From: CADCTB01 sp963768975
Lineage (GTDB): Bacteria > Actinomycetota > Acidimicrobiia > Acidimicrobiales > AC-14
Assembly (NCBI GenBank): GCA_963768975.1
Contig: CAVYKB010000019.1
Span: 186,001 to 250,000 of the forward strand
Direction of reading: 5' to 3'
DNA: 64,000 bases
Part shown: piece after piece, positions 1 to 8,269 of the stretch
Layout: every line of letters begins with the position of its first letter
Numbering within the stretch: the first letter of the stretch is position 1
Position numbers and translations under genes: made by a program
The notes under the pieces: model-generated
What the model saw: only the letters and a program-made list of their open reading frames with translations
What the model was told of the DNA's origin: nothing
Database searches by the model: none

Positions 1-456
1 GAGCGCCGGATCACCCTCTACCTCGGTATCGTGCGCCCGGCCGCCGGCGCCATGCCGATCGTCGCCACCGTCTACCGGGCCACCGACGCCCGCTGGAACG
101 GCAGCTACCCGTACCGGGCCATCGCCCCCTACGTCGACGCCTTCGCGCCCATGGTCTACTGGGGCTGCGTGGAGCCCGGCGCCGCCACCCTCGAGTCGGT
201 CCAGCGTCTGGCGTCGCTCAAGCCCGTCCACGTCATCGGCCAGGGCTACGACGCCGGCCCCGAGGGCGGCCGGGTGGGCCCCCCCAGCGCAGCGGAAACC
301 GTGCGCTTTCTCGACGTGGCCCGCCGGGCCGGCGCCGTCGGGGGGTCGCTGTGGGTGTGGCAGTTCATGCCCGACGAGCAGTGGGACGCCCTGTCGACCT
401 ACGTGTGGCCCCTCAGCCAAGCCGCCGTTCAACCAACAAGGAGAGCCGGTGCCTGA
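1..456 (+). CDS. TIM-barrel glycosidase-like protein, C-terminal fragment
   Basis: The reading frame is open from the first base, so only the last 151 or so residues are present and the start lies outside the window. The fragment reads like the final strands of a TIM barrel of the glycoside-hydrolase type: a hydrophobic strand with a Tyr (IVATVYRAT), the stretch APYVDAFAPMVYWG, then VHVIGQGYDAG and a Trp-rich strand near the end (GSLWVWQF). Such segments are common in uncharacterised actinobacterial hydrolases acting on cell-wall or storage polysaccharide, but no catalytic acid can be assigned from the fragment. Its stop overlaps the GTG start of the next gene by 8 bases, so the two are probably co-transcribed. 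The family assignment is tentative. Confidence 0.5.
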   Translation, partial: ERRITLYLGIVRPAAGAMPIVATVYRATDARWNGSYPYRAIAPYVDAFAPMVYWGCVEPGAATLESVQRLASLKPVHVIGQGYDAGPEGGRVGPPSAAETVRFLDVARRAGAVGGSLWVWQFMPDEQWDALSTYVWPLSQAAVQPTRRAGA

Positions 457-886
457 GAGCCCCGTGAACATGTCGTCGGGCCTGCCCGAGACCGCCCTGG
501 ACCCCGACCCGGCCGAGGCCCGTGAGGCCCTGGCCGCCGCCCTCGCCGGCCCCGAGGAGCTCCGGCGCGACGCCGTGGCCCAGGTCGCCACCCGCTTTCC
601 CCGGTACCTCGACGCCTGGGCCCGCCTCGGCGGGCTGGCACGGGACGACGCAGAAGCCTATGCGTGCTTCCGGGTGGGCTATCACCGGGGCCTCGACCAG
701 CTGCGCCAGTCGGGCTGGCGGGGCCAGGGCTACGTCCGCTGGCGCCACGCCCCCAACCGGGGCTTCCTGCGCTCCCTGGCCGGCCTGGCCCGGGTGGCCG
801 GCGCCATCGGCGAGGACGACGAAGCCCGTCGCTGTCTCACCTTCGTCGCCCAGCTAGACCCCGGCTGGGACGGGGTCGACGGGTGA
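449..886 (+). CDS. DUF3151 family protein
   Basis: This 145-residue protein has no known biochemical role. It is recognisable as DUF3151, a family found mainly in actinobacteria, by the central stretch ACFRVGYHRGLDQLRQSGWR (residues about 71-90) followed by NRGFLRSLAGLARVAGAIGE and a C-terminal helix with ARRCLTFVAQLDP. The length is usual for the family. It looks cytoplasmic: no signal peptide or membrane segment. The GTG start at 449 overlaps the end of the upstream gene, and the acylphosphatase gene starts one base after its stop, so the three genes form a tight group. The family assignment comes from remembered family sequence rather than a search. Confidence 0.8.
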   Translation: MPESPVNMSSGLPETALDPDPAEAREALAAALAGPEELRRDAVAQVATRFPRYLDAWARLGGLARDDAEAYACFRVGYHRGLDQLRQSGWRGQGYVRWRHAPNRGFLRSLAGLARVAGAIGEDDEARRCLTFVAQLDPGWDGVDG

Positions 887-887
887 G

Positions 888-1154
888 GTGCGCGCCGTTC
901 GGGTGCTGATCTCCGGCCAGGTCCAGGGCGTTTTCTTCCGGGACACCTGCGCCCGGCGGGCCCGGGCCGGGGGCGTGGCCGGCTGGGTCCGCAACCGGGC
1001 TGACGGCCGGGTGGAAGCCTGGTTCGAAGGCGATGCACAGGCTGTGGACAACATGGTGACATGGTGTCGACAAGGCCCTCCCCGCGCCGAGGTCAGCGAC
1101 GTCGAGGTGATCGACGTCGAACCGGCATCGGTGAATGTTTTCCGCATAGAGTGA
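888..1154 (+). CDS. acyP: Acylphosphatase
   Basis: Acylphosphatase hydrolyses the carboxyl-phosphate bond of acyl phosphates and is a small cytoplasmic enzyme. The 88-residue product has the full family length and both catalytic residues: the phosphate-binding loop GQVQGVFFR (residues 10-18) ends in the catalytic Arg18, and GWVRN supplies the catalytic Asn36, followed by the usual DGRVEAWFEG strand. The C-terminus (VNVFRIE) matches the final beta strand of the fold. It starts with GTG one base after the stop of the DUF3151 gene. Nothing unusual is visible. Confidence 0.93.
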   Translation: MRAVRVLISGQVQGVFFRDTCARRARAGGVAGWVRNRADGRVEAWFEGDAQAVDNMVTWCRQGPPRAEVSDVEVIDVEPASVNVFRIE

Positions 1155-1195
1155 CTGGCACAGAGTGTCGAGGATCCTGAGCGAAGGGGGAGACG

Positions 1196-1603
1196 GTGCC
1201 GGTTGTGCGGGGCAAGCGGGGAAGGGTGGTCCTGAGCGGGCTGCTGAGCCTGGTGATGGTGGTCGCGCTGGCGGCCTGTGGCGGCGGGGGAGACGACGGG
1301 CCCACTGCGGACGTGTCCATGGACGACACGCTGCGCTACGACCCGAACGAGCTGGAGATCAACCTGAACGAGGAGAACACCTTCACGTTCGTCAACCGGG
1401 ACAACGAGGTCCACAACATCACTGTTCCCGGCCTCTCGAACGACATCGAGCAGAACCCCATCGAGGTCGACGTGCAGCCCGGCCAGCGGGGCACGCTGAA
1501 GCTGCCCAAGGTCAGTGCCGCGCCACGCGACGGGTTCTTCCTCTTCTACTGCAAGTACCACCAGACCGAGGGCATGTCAGGGAAGATCAGAATTTCGAGC
1601 TAG
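1196..1603 (+). CDS. Cupredoxin-domain lipoprotein
   Basis: A 135-residue exported lipoprotein with a type-1 copper (cupredoxin) fold. Residues 1-28 form a lipoprotein signal with lipobox LAAC (lipidated Cys28). The mature part shows His73 in VHNI and a C-terminal ligand loop Cys119-x2-His122-x4-Met127, the classic set for a mononuclear blue-copper site. A good ribosome site (gaaggggga) precedes the GTG start. It lies just upstream of cytochrome oxidase subunit III and the bc1 genes, 11 bases before the next start, so it probably works at the outer face of the membrane with the respiratory chain, either as an electron carrier or in copper delivery to CuA/CuB. The role is inferred from position; the copper site is read directly. 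Confidence 0.85.
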   Translation: MPVVRGKRGRVVLSGLLSLVMVVALAACGGGGDDGPTADVSMDDTLRYDPNELEINLNEENTFTFVNRDNEVHNITVPGLSNDIEQNPIEVDVQPGQRGTLKLPKVSAAPRDGFFLFYCKYHQTEGMSGKIRISS

Positions 1604-1614
1604 AACAAGCGGCG

Positions 1615-2190
1615 GTGGACAACGCCGCCGTGGCTCCCGCACACGACCGCACGCCGGTGCTGACCGTCGGCACCGTGGTCTGGCTGGCGTCGGAGCTGAT
1701 GTTCTTCAGCGGCCTCTTCGCCGCCTATTTCACCCTGCGGGCCACGGCCGATGGCGACTGGCCCCCGTCCGACGTCGAGCTCGAGGTCCTCACCAGCGGC
1801 CTCTTCACCCTGGGCCTGGTGGCCTCCAGCGGCACCATGCAGCTGGCCGTGCGGGCCATCGCCGCCGGCCGGTTGCCGGCGTTCCGGGGGTGGCTGGGGG
1901 CCACCCTCGTCCTGGGCGCCGCCTTCATCGCCAACCAGGCGCACGAGTGGTCCTCGCTCGAGTTCCACGTCGACACCCACTCTTACGGCTCGGCGTTCTA
2001 CGTGATGACCGGCTTCCACGGCATCCACGTCATCGGCGGCATGCTGGCCATGGTCCTGCTCCTGGCCCGGGCGGGCAGCCGGCGGTTCGGTGCCGCCGAC
2101 ACGCCGGCGGTGGAGATGGTCAGCTACTACTGGCACTTCGTCGACGTGGTGTGGGTGGGGCTCTGGGCCACCCTGTTCCTGCTCAAATGA
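1615..2190 (+). CDS. ctaE: Cytochrome c oxidase subunit III
   Basis: Subunit III of the aa3-type terminal oxidase, a membrane protein that stabilises the catalytic core. The product has 191 residues from a GTG at 1615 (a second GTG at 1630 is possible), which is the short five-helix form of actinobacteria. Recognisable segments are VWLASELMFFSGLFAAYFTL (helix 1), FIANQAHEW, the conserved FHGIHVIGGM helix, and the final SYYWHFVDVVWVGLW segment. The open frame extends further upstream, but that part overlaps the cupredoxin gene and is not homologous. The stop overlaps the ATG of qcrC (ATGA), the usual ctaE-qcrCAB arrangement of actinobacteria, in which ctaE is separate from ctaC and ctaD. Confidence 0.93.
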   Translation: MDNAAVAPAHDRTPVLTVGTVVWLASELMFFSGLFAAYFTLRATADGDWPPSDVELEVLTSGLFTLGLVASSGTMQLAVRAIAAGRLPAFRGWLGATLVLGAAFIANQAHEWSSLEFHVDTHSYGSAFYVMTGFHGIHVIGGMLAMVLLLARAGSRRFGAADTPAVEMVSYYWHFVDVVWVGLWATLFLLK

Positions 2191-2942
2191 GACTGCGCCT
2201 GCTCGTCGTGGCCGTCCTCGTCGGCGGGTCGCTGGCCGTCTCCGTTTTCACCGTGGGCGCCTCGGCCGCGCCTCATGTGCAGGTGTCGGGGTCGGACGCA
2301 GCCGACGTCGCCGGCGGGCGCCAGCTCTACCTGGTGGCCTGCACGACCTGCCACGGCACCGAGGGCGAGGGCGTGAAGGACCGGGGCCCGTCGCTGATCG
2401 GCGTGGGCGCGGCGTCGGCGGACTTCTACCTGTCCACCGGCCGCATGCCGCTGGACCGGCCCCGGGCCCAGGCCGAGCGCAAGCGGGTGGCGTATTCGCC
2501 GGTCCAGATCCGCCAGCTGGTGGCCTACGTCGCCTCCCTGGGGCCGGGCCCGGCCATCCCCCGCATCCCGGCGTCGGCCGGCGACCTGGCCGAGGGCAAC
2601 CGCCTCTACGCCAACAACTGCGCCCCGTGCCACAGCTCGGCCGGCGCCGGCGGGGCCCTGGGCCACGCGGTGTACGCCCCGCCGCTGAACCGGGCCACGC
2701 CGGTCCAAACAGCAGAGGCCATCCGGATCGGGCCGGGGGCCATGCCAGTGTTCGGCCCCGAGACCCTCGACGACGAGCAGGTCGCATCGGTGGTGCGCTA
2801 CGTCGAGTACCTGCGCGACCCCGACGACCGGGGTGGCCTGGGCCTCGGTCACCTCGGCCCCATCCCCGAGGGCTTCGTCGCCTGGGTGGTCGGCCTGGGC
2901 GCCATGCTGATGGCAGTGCGCTGGATCGGGACCAAAGACTGA
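2187..2942 (+). CDS. qcrC: Cytochrome bc1 complex diheme cytochrome c subunit
   Basis: QcrC carries electrons from the Rieske centre of the bc1 complex to the CuA site of the oxidase in actinobacterial supercomplexes. The 251-residue protein has an N-terminal signal/anchor (residues 1-28) and two CXXCH haem-attachment motifs, CTTCH at 52-56 and CAPCH at 145-149, each in a cytochrome c domain. Met residues in GRMPLD and GAMPVFG are the likely axial ligands. A single C-terminal transmembrane helix (about 225-245) holds it to the membrane. Its ATG overlaps the stop of ctaE and its TGA overlaps the ATG of qcrA. Two haems in one subunit replace the separate soluble cytochrome c of other bacteria. 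Confidence 0.95.
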   Translation: MRLRLLVVAVLVGGSLAVSVFTVGASAAPHVQVSGSDAADVAGGRQLYLVACTTCHGTEGEGVKDRGPSLIGVGAASADFYLSTGRMPLDRPRAQAERKRVAYSPVQIRQLVAYVASLGPGPAIPRIPASAGDLAEGNRLYANNCAPCHSSAGAGGALGHAVYAPPLNRATPVQTAEAIRIGPGAMPVFGPETLDDEQVASVVRYVEYLRDPDDRGGLGLGHLGPIPEGFVAWVVGLGAMLMAVRWIGTKD

Positions 2943-3769
2943 TGCCCGCCGAGCGCCGGATCGCAGTCCTGCTGATCGCGGCGACGGTCGCCGCCCTGGC
3001 CCTCGCCGGCGTCTACATCGCCGGCGGCCAGCCCCAGGCGGAGGGGGCGCTGCTGGGCATCTCCCTGACCGGCATCGGCGTGGCCCTCATCCTGTGGGCC
3101 CGGGGCCTGTCGACCGAGGGCACGGTAACGGCCGAGCGGGGACCGCTCGGGGGCGCCGAGGAGGACGAGGAGGCGGTCGAGGAGCGCATCGAGGAGGTGA
3201 CCGAGGAGCCGGGCCGGCGCTCGGTGCTCAAGCTGTTCTGGGCCGCCGGCGGGGCGCTGGCCCTGGCTGCGGTGTTCCCGATCCGGTCCCTGGGGCCGGC
3301 GCCGGGAAGGGCCCTCCTGACCACCGCGTGGCGCCCCGGCGCCCGCCTGGTCGACGTCGACGGCCGGCCGGTCCGGGTCGACACCCTGGAGGTGGGCGGC
3401 ACCACCACCGCCTTCCCCGAGGGCGCCGAGCACGCCGGCGACTCCCAGGTGGTCGTCATCCGGGTGGAGAACGGCGCCCTCAAGCCCCGTCCCGGCCGGG
3501 AGGATTGGGCGCCCCGGGGCTACGTCGCCTACTCCAAAATCTGCCCCCACGTGGGGTGCCCGGTGGGCCTCTACCAGGCCGACACCCACGAGCTGCTGTG
3601 CCCGTGCCACCAGTCGACCTTCGACGTGCTCGACGGCGCCCGCCCCCGCTTCGGCCCCGCCACCCGCTCCCTGCCGCAACTGCCCCTCGCCATCGACCGC
3701 GACGGCTTTCTGGTGGCCCAGGCCGACTTCGACGAGCCGGTCGGCCCCGGCTTCTGGAACCGTGACTGA
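2942..3769 (+). CDS. qcrA: Cytochrome bc1 complex Rieske iron-sulfur subunit
   Basis: The 275-residue Rieske protein accepts electrons from quinol in the bc1 complex. Two hydrophobic segments (about 6-27 and 35-54) are followed by an acidic, Glu-rich loop (70-90) and a third helix beginning RRSVLKLFWAAGG (92-116), giving the three-helix topology typical of actinobacterial QcrA. The cluster domain has CPHVGC (Cys201, His203, disulfide Cys206) and CPCHQS (Cys220, disulfide Cys222, His223), so all ligands are present; the second loop has Gln where Gly is common. The ATG at 2942 overlaps the qcrC stop (TGATG). A 69-base gap separates it from qcrB. Confidence 0.95.
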   Translation: MPAERRIAVLLIAATVAALALAGVYIAGGQPQAEGALLGISLTGIGVALILWARGLSTEGTVTAERGPLGGAEEDEEAVEERIEEVTEEPGRRSVLKLFWAAGGALALAAVFPIRSLGPAPGRALLTTAWRPGARLVDVDGRPVRVDTLEVGGTTTAFPEGAEHAGDSQVVVIRVENGALKPRPGREDWAPRGYVAYSKICPHVGCPVGLYQADTHELLCPCHQSTFDVLDGARPRFGPATRSLPQLPLAIDRDGFLVAQADFDEPVGPGFWNRD

Positions 3770-3838
3770 GCCGAGGAGCACAGCGATCGAGCTGCCGTTC
3801 CCCCCGAGTGGCCGGCCCGAGCGGCCCTCTGAGCGGGC

Positions 3839-5290
3839 ATGACGAAAGCGCTGTTCCGGTGGGTGGACGAGCGCCTGGGGGCCTCGCACTTCACCCGCAA
3901 GGCCCTCGACAAGATCTTCCCCGACCACTGGTCGTTCATGATCGGCGAGATCGCCATGTACTGCTTCGTCATCCTCGTGGTGACGGGCGTGTACCTGACG
4001 TTCTTCTTCGTGCCGGCGTCCGACGAAGTCGTCTACCACGGGTCGTACAAGGCTCTCGAGGGCACCACCATGTCGGCCGCCTACGCCTCGTCGCTCGACA
4101 TCAGCTTCGACGTCCGCGCCGGCCTGGTCATGCGCCAGATGCACCACTGGGCGGCCCTGATCTTCCTTGCCGCCCTGGTGGTGCACATGTGCCGGGTGTT
4201 CTTCACCGGCGCCTTCCGCCGGCCCCGGGAGATCAACTGGGTCGTCGGCGTGACCCTCTTCGTCCTGTCGATGATGAACGGCTTCTTCGGCTACTCCCTG
4301 CTCGACGACCTCCTGTCGGGCACCGGCGTGCGGGTGGGGTACTCGATCGCCCTGTCCATCCCGATCGCGGGGGAGTGGCTCGCCTTCCTGTTCTTCGGCG
4401 GCGAGTTCCCCAACACGGAGTTCATCACCCGGTTCTTCGTCCTCCACGTGCTCCTGCTGCCGGCGGCCATCGCCGGCCTCCTCGGCGCCCACCTGGCCAT
4501 CCTGTGGCGCCAGAAGCACACCCAGTTCAAGGGCCCCGGCCGCACCGAGGACAACATCGAGGGCTCCCACCTGTGGCCGTCGTACGCGGCCAAGTCGATC
4601 GGGCTGTTCTTCATCGTCACCGGCGTGCTGGCCGCCCTGGGCGGCCTGGCCCAGATCAACCCGGTCTGGCTGTACGGGCCGTATGACCCGGCTCAGGCGT
4701 CGGCGGCCACCGCCGGCTCCCAGCCCGACTGGTACGTCGGCTGGCTCGACGGCGCCCTGCGCATCTTCCCCGGCTGGGAGATCCGGGCCTTCGGCCACAC
4801 CATCGCCAACCCGTTCTTCCCCGGCGCCGTCCTGCCCGGCATCACCTTCGGCCTGCTCTACGTGTGGCCGTGGCTGGAGCGGTTGTTCACCAAGGACAAG
4901 GACCCCCACAACCTGCTGGACCGCCCTCGCGACGCCCCGGTGCGCTCCGGCTTCGGCGCCGCCACCCTGAGCTTCTACACGATCCTGTTCATCGCCGGCG
5001 GCAACGACGTGCTGGCGTCGGTCTTCAAGGTCGCTCCCGAGTCGATCACGAACCTCTTCCGGATCCTGATCTTCGTCGCCCCCGTGGTGGCCTTCTTCGT
5101 CACCCGCAGCGCCTGCCGTTCCCTGGCCCGCGACAAGGTCCACCCCTTCGGCGGCGCCGTCGGCTCCCGGGTCCGGCGTACCGCCGCCGGCGGCTACGAG
5201 GAGATCGACGACGACGCCAAAGCGCCCAAGGTCGGCGCGGTCGTGGCCGAGACGAACCCGTACGTCAAACCGCCGCCGGCGCCCGACTGA
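3839..5290 (+). CDS. qcrB: Cytochrome bc1 complex cytochrome b subunit
   Basis: QcrB is the membrane core of the bc1 complex, holding two b haems and the quinol sites. The 483-residue protein has the haem ligands in helix B (His103 and His116 in HHWAALIFLAALVVH) and helix D (His203 and His218). The Qo-site motif is PDWY (296-299), a variant of PEWY. A charged, hydrophilic C-terminal tail (about 430-483) follows the last helix, as in other actinobacteria. It closes the ctaE-qcrCAB operon and converges on ctaF; a hairpin lies directly after its stop. The upstream 69 bases contain no further gene. Confidence 0.96.
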   Translation: MTKALFRWVDERLGASHFTRKALDKIFPDHWSFMIGEIAMYCFVILVVTGVYLTFFFVPASDEVVYHGSYKALEGTTMSAAYASSLDISFDVRAGLVMRQMHHWAALIFLAALVVHMCRVFFTGAFRRPREINWVVGVTLFVLSMMNGFFGYSLLDDLLSGTGVRVGYSIALSIPIAGEWLAFLFFGGEFPNTEFITRFFVLHVLLLPAAIAGLLGAHLAILWRQKHTQFKGPGRTEDNIEGSHLWPSYAAKSIGLFFIVTGVLAALGGLAQINPVWLYGPYDPAQASAATAGSQPDWYVGWLDGALRIFPGWEIRAFGHTIANPFFPGAVLPGITFGLLYVWPWLERLFTKDKDPHNLLDRPRDAPVRSGFGAATLSFYTILFIAGGNDVLASVFKVAPESITNLFRILIFVAPVVAFFVTRSACRSLARDKVHPFGGAVGSRVRRTAAGGYEEIDDDAKAPKVGAVVAETNPYVKPPPAPD

Positions 5291-5331
5291 CCGCTTGTGT
5301 CCACCTGACTACGCCAGGGGTGGTCAAGCGG
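5291..5331. terminator. Hairpin between convergent qcrB and ctaF
   Basis: Inverted repeat: CCGCTTG (5291-5297) pairs with CAAGCGG (5325-5331) and CCACC (5301-5305) with GGTGG (5319-5323), leaving a small internal loop and a 13-base apical loop. It sits between two converging operons, where a bidirectional terminator is expected. There is no T-run after it on either strand, so termination by this element is inferred from position and structure only. Confidence 0.45.
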
Positions 5332-5343
5332 ACAAAGACCCAA

Positions 5344-5727
5344 TCACGCCTTCGTATCAGCCTCTCTGGCGTAGCCGACGACGCCGGCCACCATCAGGAT
5401 CCCGCCCACCACTGCGATAGGGGGGCCGAAGACCAGGCCGTTGGCCAGCACGACGGCGCCGGCGGACAGCACGAACGGCCAGGTGCTGGACGACGGGAAG
5501 TAGCCGAGGTCGTCGGCCGCGGAGATAGGCGCTTCGCCGTCGTCCTCGGGGCGGGTCGGCGCCTTGCGGGCCTGGAAGGCCAGCCACAGGGCGATGAAGG
5601 CGAACGCCGGCACCGAGGCGGCCAGCATGGCGGTGCCGGCGTGCTCGTAGGTGATGAACCAGTAGGCGGTGGCGGTGACGGAGAAGAACCCCGCCGCCCC
5701 CAGGAACAACCGCCACTCCACCTTCAC
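5344..5727 (-). CDS. ctaF: Cytochrome c oxidase subunit IV, actinobacterial type
   Basis: A 127-residue small subunit of the aa3 oxidase. It shows four hydrophobic helices (residues about 6-25, 32-52, 82-98, 100-120), with the loop LGYFPSSSTWPF before the third; this is the actinobacteria-specific CtaF type, unrelated to mitochondrial subunit IV. The GTG start at 5727 overlaps the ctaD stop (TGA at 5726-5724), so it is the third gene of a tightly coupled ctaC-ctaD-ctaF unit. The larger open frame upstream of this start runs antiparallel through ctaD in the wrong frame and is not part of the gene. Confidence 0.9.
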   Translation of the reverse strand: MKVEWRLFLGAAGFFSVTATAYWFITYEHAGTAMLAASVPAFAFIALWLAFQARKAPTRPEDDGEAPISAADDLGYFPSSSTWPFVLSAGAVVLANGLVFGPPIAVVGGILMVAGVVGYAREADTKA

Positions 5728-7370
5728 CGGCCGGCCTTGGCTTTCTGGCGGGCGTCGAACACCGGGCGCTCGGAGCGGATCAGTGGCAAGGAGTGGAAGT
5801 TGTGCTCCGGCGGGGGTGAGGAGGTGGCCCACTCCAGCGAGTACCCGCCCCACGGGTCGTCGCCGGCCGGCGTCCCCCGCCGGGGCGTGGTCCAGAGGTT
5901 CCACAACAGGATGAGGGTCGAGACGGCCAGCACCGCCGCACCTACGCTCGACAAGAGGTTGAGGAAGGTCCACCCCGCCGACTCCGCGTAGTCGGGCACC
6001 CTCCGGGGCATTCCCCGCAGGCCCAGCAGGTGGTGGGGCCAGAAGGTGAGATTGAAGCCGACGAACATGAACCAGAAGTGGGCCTTGCCCAGTCGCTCGC
6101 CCAAGCGCCGGCCGGTGACCTTGGGGTACCAGAAGTACAGCCCGGCGAAGAAGCCGAATGCGGCGGTGCCAAAGAGCACGTAGTGCATATGGGCGACAAC
6201 GAAGTAGGTGTCGGTCACGTGGACGTCGACCGGGGGCGAAGCCAGCATCGGCCCCGTCAGGCCGCCGACGAGGAAAACGAGGAGGAAGCCGATGCAAAAG
6301 AGCATCGGGGTCTCGAAGGTCAAATGGCCCCGCCACATGGTGGCGATCCAGTTGAACATCTTCACGCCCGTCGGCACTGCGATCAGGTAGGTCATGGCCG
6401 AGAAGAACGGCAGGTTGATGGCGCCGGTGGCGAACATGTGATGCGCCCACACCGCCGTCGACAGGGACGCGATGGCCAGGGTGGCGAAGACGAAACCCTT
6501 GTACCCGAACAGGGGCTTGCGGGCGAACACGGGGATGACCTCGGTGACCACCCCGAAGAAGGGCAGGGCCACGATGTAGACCTCGGGGTGGCCGAAGAAC
6601 CAGAAGATGTGCTGCCAAAGGACCGGCTCGCCGCCGGCCCGGGCGTCGAAGAAGTGGGCGCCGAGGTGGCGGTCGGCGTAGAGCAGGGCCAGGCCGGCGG
6701 TCAGCACCGGGAAGGCCAGGATCACCATGGCGCTGACGATGAACATGTTCCAGGTGAAGATGGGCATCCGGAACATGGTCATGCCGGGCGCCCGCAGGCA
6801 GAGCACGGTCGTGATGATGTTCACTGCGCCGAGCACGGTGGCCACCCCGGTCACCACCACGCCCATGATCCACAGGTCGGCGCCGGCGCCGGGGGAGTGG
6901 ATGGCGTCGGACAGTGGCGTGTAGGCCGTCCAGCCGAACTGCGCCGCCCCCCGGGCGCTGAGGAACCCCGACACCATGGTGAGGCCGCCGCCCAGGAACA
7001 GCCAGTACGACAGGGCGTTCAGGCGGGGGAAGGCCATGTCCGGTGCGCCGAGGTGGAGCGGGACCAGGTAGTTGGCGAACCCGAAGGCCATGGGCACCGC
7101 GAACAGGAACATCATGATGCTGCCGTGCATGGTGAAGAGCTGGTTGTAGACCGACTCGCCCACCAGCTGGCGGCCGGGCCCGGCCAGCTCGGCCCGCATG
7201 ATGAGGGCCAGCGCCCCGCCCAGCAGGAAGAAGGCGAAGGCGGTGACGCCGTAGAGGATGCCGATCTTCTTGTGGTCCGTGGTGGTGACCCACCCCACCA
7301 GCCCGCTGGCGTGGCCCCGGCGCTCGGGCCGGGGCGGCGGCGTCGCCGGCCGCTCCTCGAGCAGCGTCAT
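5724..7370 (-). CDS. ctaD: Cytochrome c oxidase subunit I
   Basis: The catalytic subunit that reduces oxygen to water and pumps protons. The 548-residue product starts MTLLEERPAT and has TTDHKKIGILY just before helix 1. Haem a ligand His82 is in MHGSIMMF; CuB ligands are His260 with the cross-linking Tyr264 (GHPEVY) and His309-His310 (AHHMFATG); haem a3 and haem a ligands are His393 and His395 (AHMHYVLFG). This is the A-type set with all proton-channel landmarks in place. The ATG at 7370 overlaps the ctaC stop and its own stop overlaps ctaF. Confidence 0.97.
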   Translation of the reverse strand: MTLLEERPATPPPRPERRGHASGLVGWVTTTDHKKIGILYGVTAFAFFLLGGALALIMRAELAGPGRQLVGESVYNQLFTMHGSIMMFLFAVPMAFGFANYLVPLHLGAPDMAFPRLNALSYWLFLGGGLTMVSGFLSARGAAQFGWTAYTPLSDAIHSPGAGADLWIMGVVVTGVATVLGAVNIITTVLCLRAPGMTMFRMPIFTWNMFIVSAMVILAFPVLTAGLALLYADRHLGAHFFDARAGGEPVLWQHIFWFFGHPEVYIVALPFFGVVTEVIPVFARKPLFGYKGFVFATLAIASLSTAVWAHHMFATGAINLPFFSAMTYLIAVPTGVKMFNWIATMWRGHLTFETPMLFCIGFLLVFLVGGLTGPMLASPPVDVHVTDTYFVVAHMHYVLFGTAAFGFFAGLYFWYPKVTGRRLGERLGKAHFWFMFVGFNLTFWPHHLLGLRGMPRRVPDYAESAGWTFLNLLSSVGAAVLAVSTLILLWNLWTTPRRGTPAGDDPWGGYSLEWATSSPPPEHNFHSLPLIRSERPVFDARQKAKAGR

Positions 7371-8269
7371 GGTGCCGCCTGGTCGCTTGGTACGCCGGGC
7401 CTGAATGGCCCGGCGTACTCCGCTCCTGGTCGGCTCATGGCCGCTCGCTGGCCGATGTCGCCGGGGCCGGTGCCGTCGGAGCCTGGCCCGCCCGGCACCG
7501 GCTGCTGGTCGGCCACGAAGGCCTGGAACGCCTCGGGCGCCACCACCTCCACGTCGAAGGTCATACGCCAATGGTCGAGGCCGCAGAACTCGGCGCAGAA
7601 GCCGGGGAACCGCCCCACCTCGGTCGGCCGCACCTCGATGGTGTTGTCCACACCCGGGATGAGGTCCTTCTTCACGAGGAACGCAGGGACGAAGAAGGAA
7701 TGGACGACGTCTGCCGCGGCCAGGCGCAGCGTGACACTGGCGCCCACGGGCAGGACGAGGGTGGGGGGCTGGTTGGCGTCGCCCGTGATCGTTACCCCCT
7801 GCGCCGGGTAGCGGAACCGCCAGCCCCACTGGAACCCGGTCACCTCGACAGCCAGGTCGGCGGAATCGCCCTCCCGGGCGATGTCGTCCTGGGTGCGCAT
7901 GGTGAGCCCGAAGAGGAGGGCGACGATCACCAGGGGGACAACGGTGTAAAAGACCTCGATCGGGATGTTGGCATCGGTCTGCTTGGGCAGGTCGCCGGCG
8001 CCGGCGGACTTGGGCCGGCGGTACCGGACCACCGACCACAGGACTAAGCCGGTCACCAGGGCGCCGAGGGCAATGCCGGCGCCCAGCAGAATGCGCCACA
8101 GATCCAGGACCTTCTCACCCTGGGTGCTGGCGGGCTCGGGGACGCCACCCCGGCTGCTGCATCCGGTCAGCAGGGCCGCCGCGGCGAACACTGCGAGCGC
8201 GAAGCCCGATCCCTTCGAGTGGGAATACTGACGCAGTGGGTGATTTCCTGGAATTTCACCTGCTAGCAT
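7367..8269 (-). CDS. ctaC: Cytochrome c oxidase subunit II
   Basis: Subunit II carries the binuclear CuA centre that takes electrons from the cytochrome c of QcrC. It has a lipoprotein-type signal (lipobox LTGC, Cys37 counted from the ATG), two transmembrane helices, and a cupredoxin domain with the CuA ligands in VVHSFF and CAEFCGLDHWRM. The C-terminal tail is Pro/Gly-rich. The start is uncertain: the ATG at 8269 has no ribosome site, while a CTG at 8236 is preceded by aggaa at a good distance and would give a normal-length signal peptide beginning LRQYSHSKG. Its promoter must lie in the AT-richer stretch shared with the divergent surface-protein gene. Confidence 0.94.
   Translation of the reverse strand: MLAGEIPGNHPLRQYSHSKGSGFALAVFAAAALLTGCSSRGGVPEPASTQGEKVLDLWRILLGAGIALGALVTGLVLWSVVRYRRPKSAGAGDLPKQTDANIPIEVFYTVVPLVIVALLFGLTMRTQDDIAREGDSADLAVEVTGFQWGWRFRYPAQGVTITGDANQPPTLVLPVGASVTLRLAAADVVHSFFVPAFLVKKDLIPGVDNTIEVRPTEVGRFPGFCAEFCGLDHWRMTFDVEVVAPEAFQAFVADQQPVPGGPGSDGTGPGDIGQRAAMSRPGAEYAGPFRPGVPSDQAAP

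Noticed and set aside
2849..5143. Antisense open frame of about 760 codons opposite qcrA and qcrB
   Set aside because: The translation is low-complexity Gly/Glu/Arg/Ala and the opposite strand encodes well-conserved respiratory subunits.
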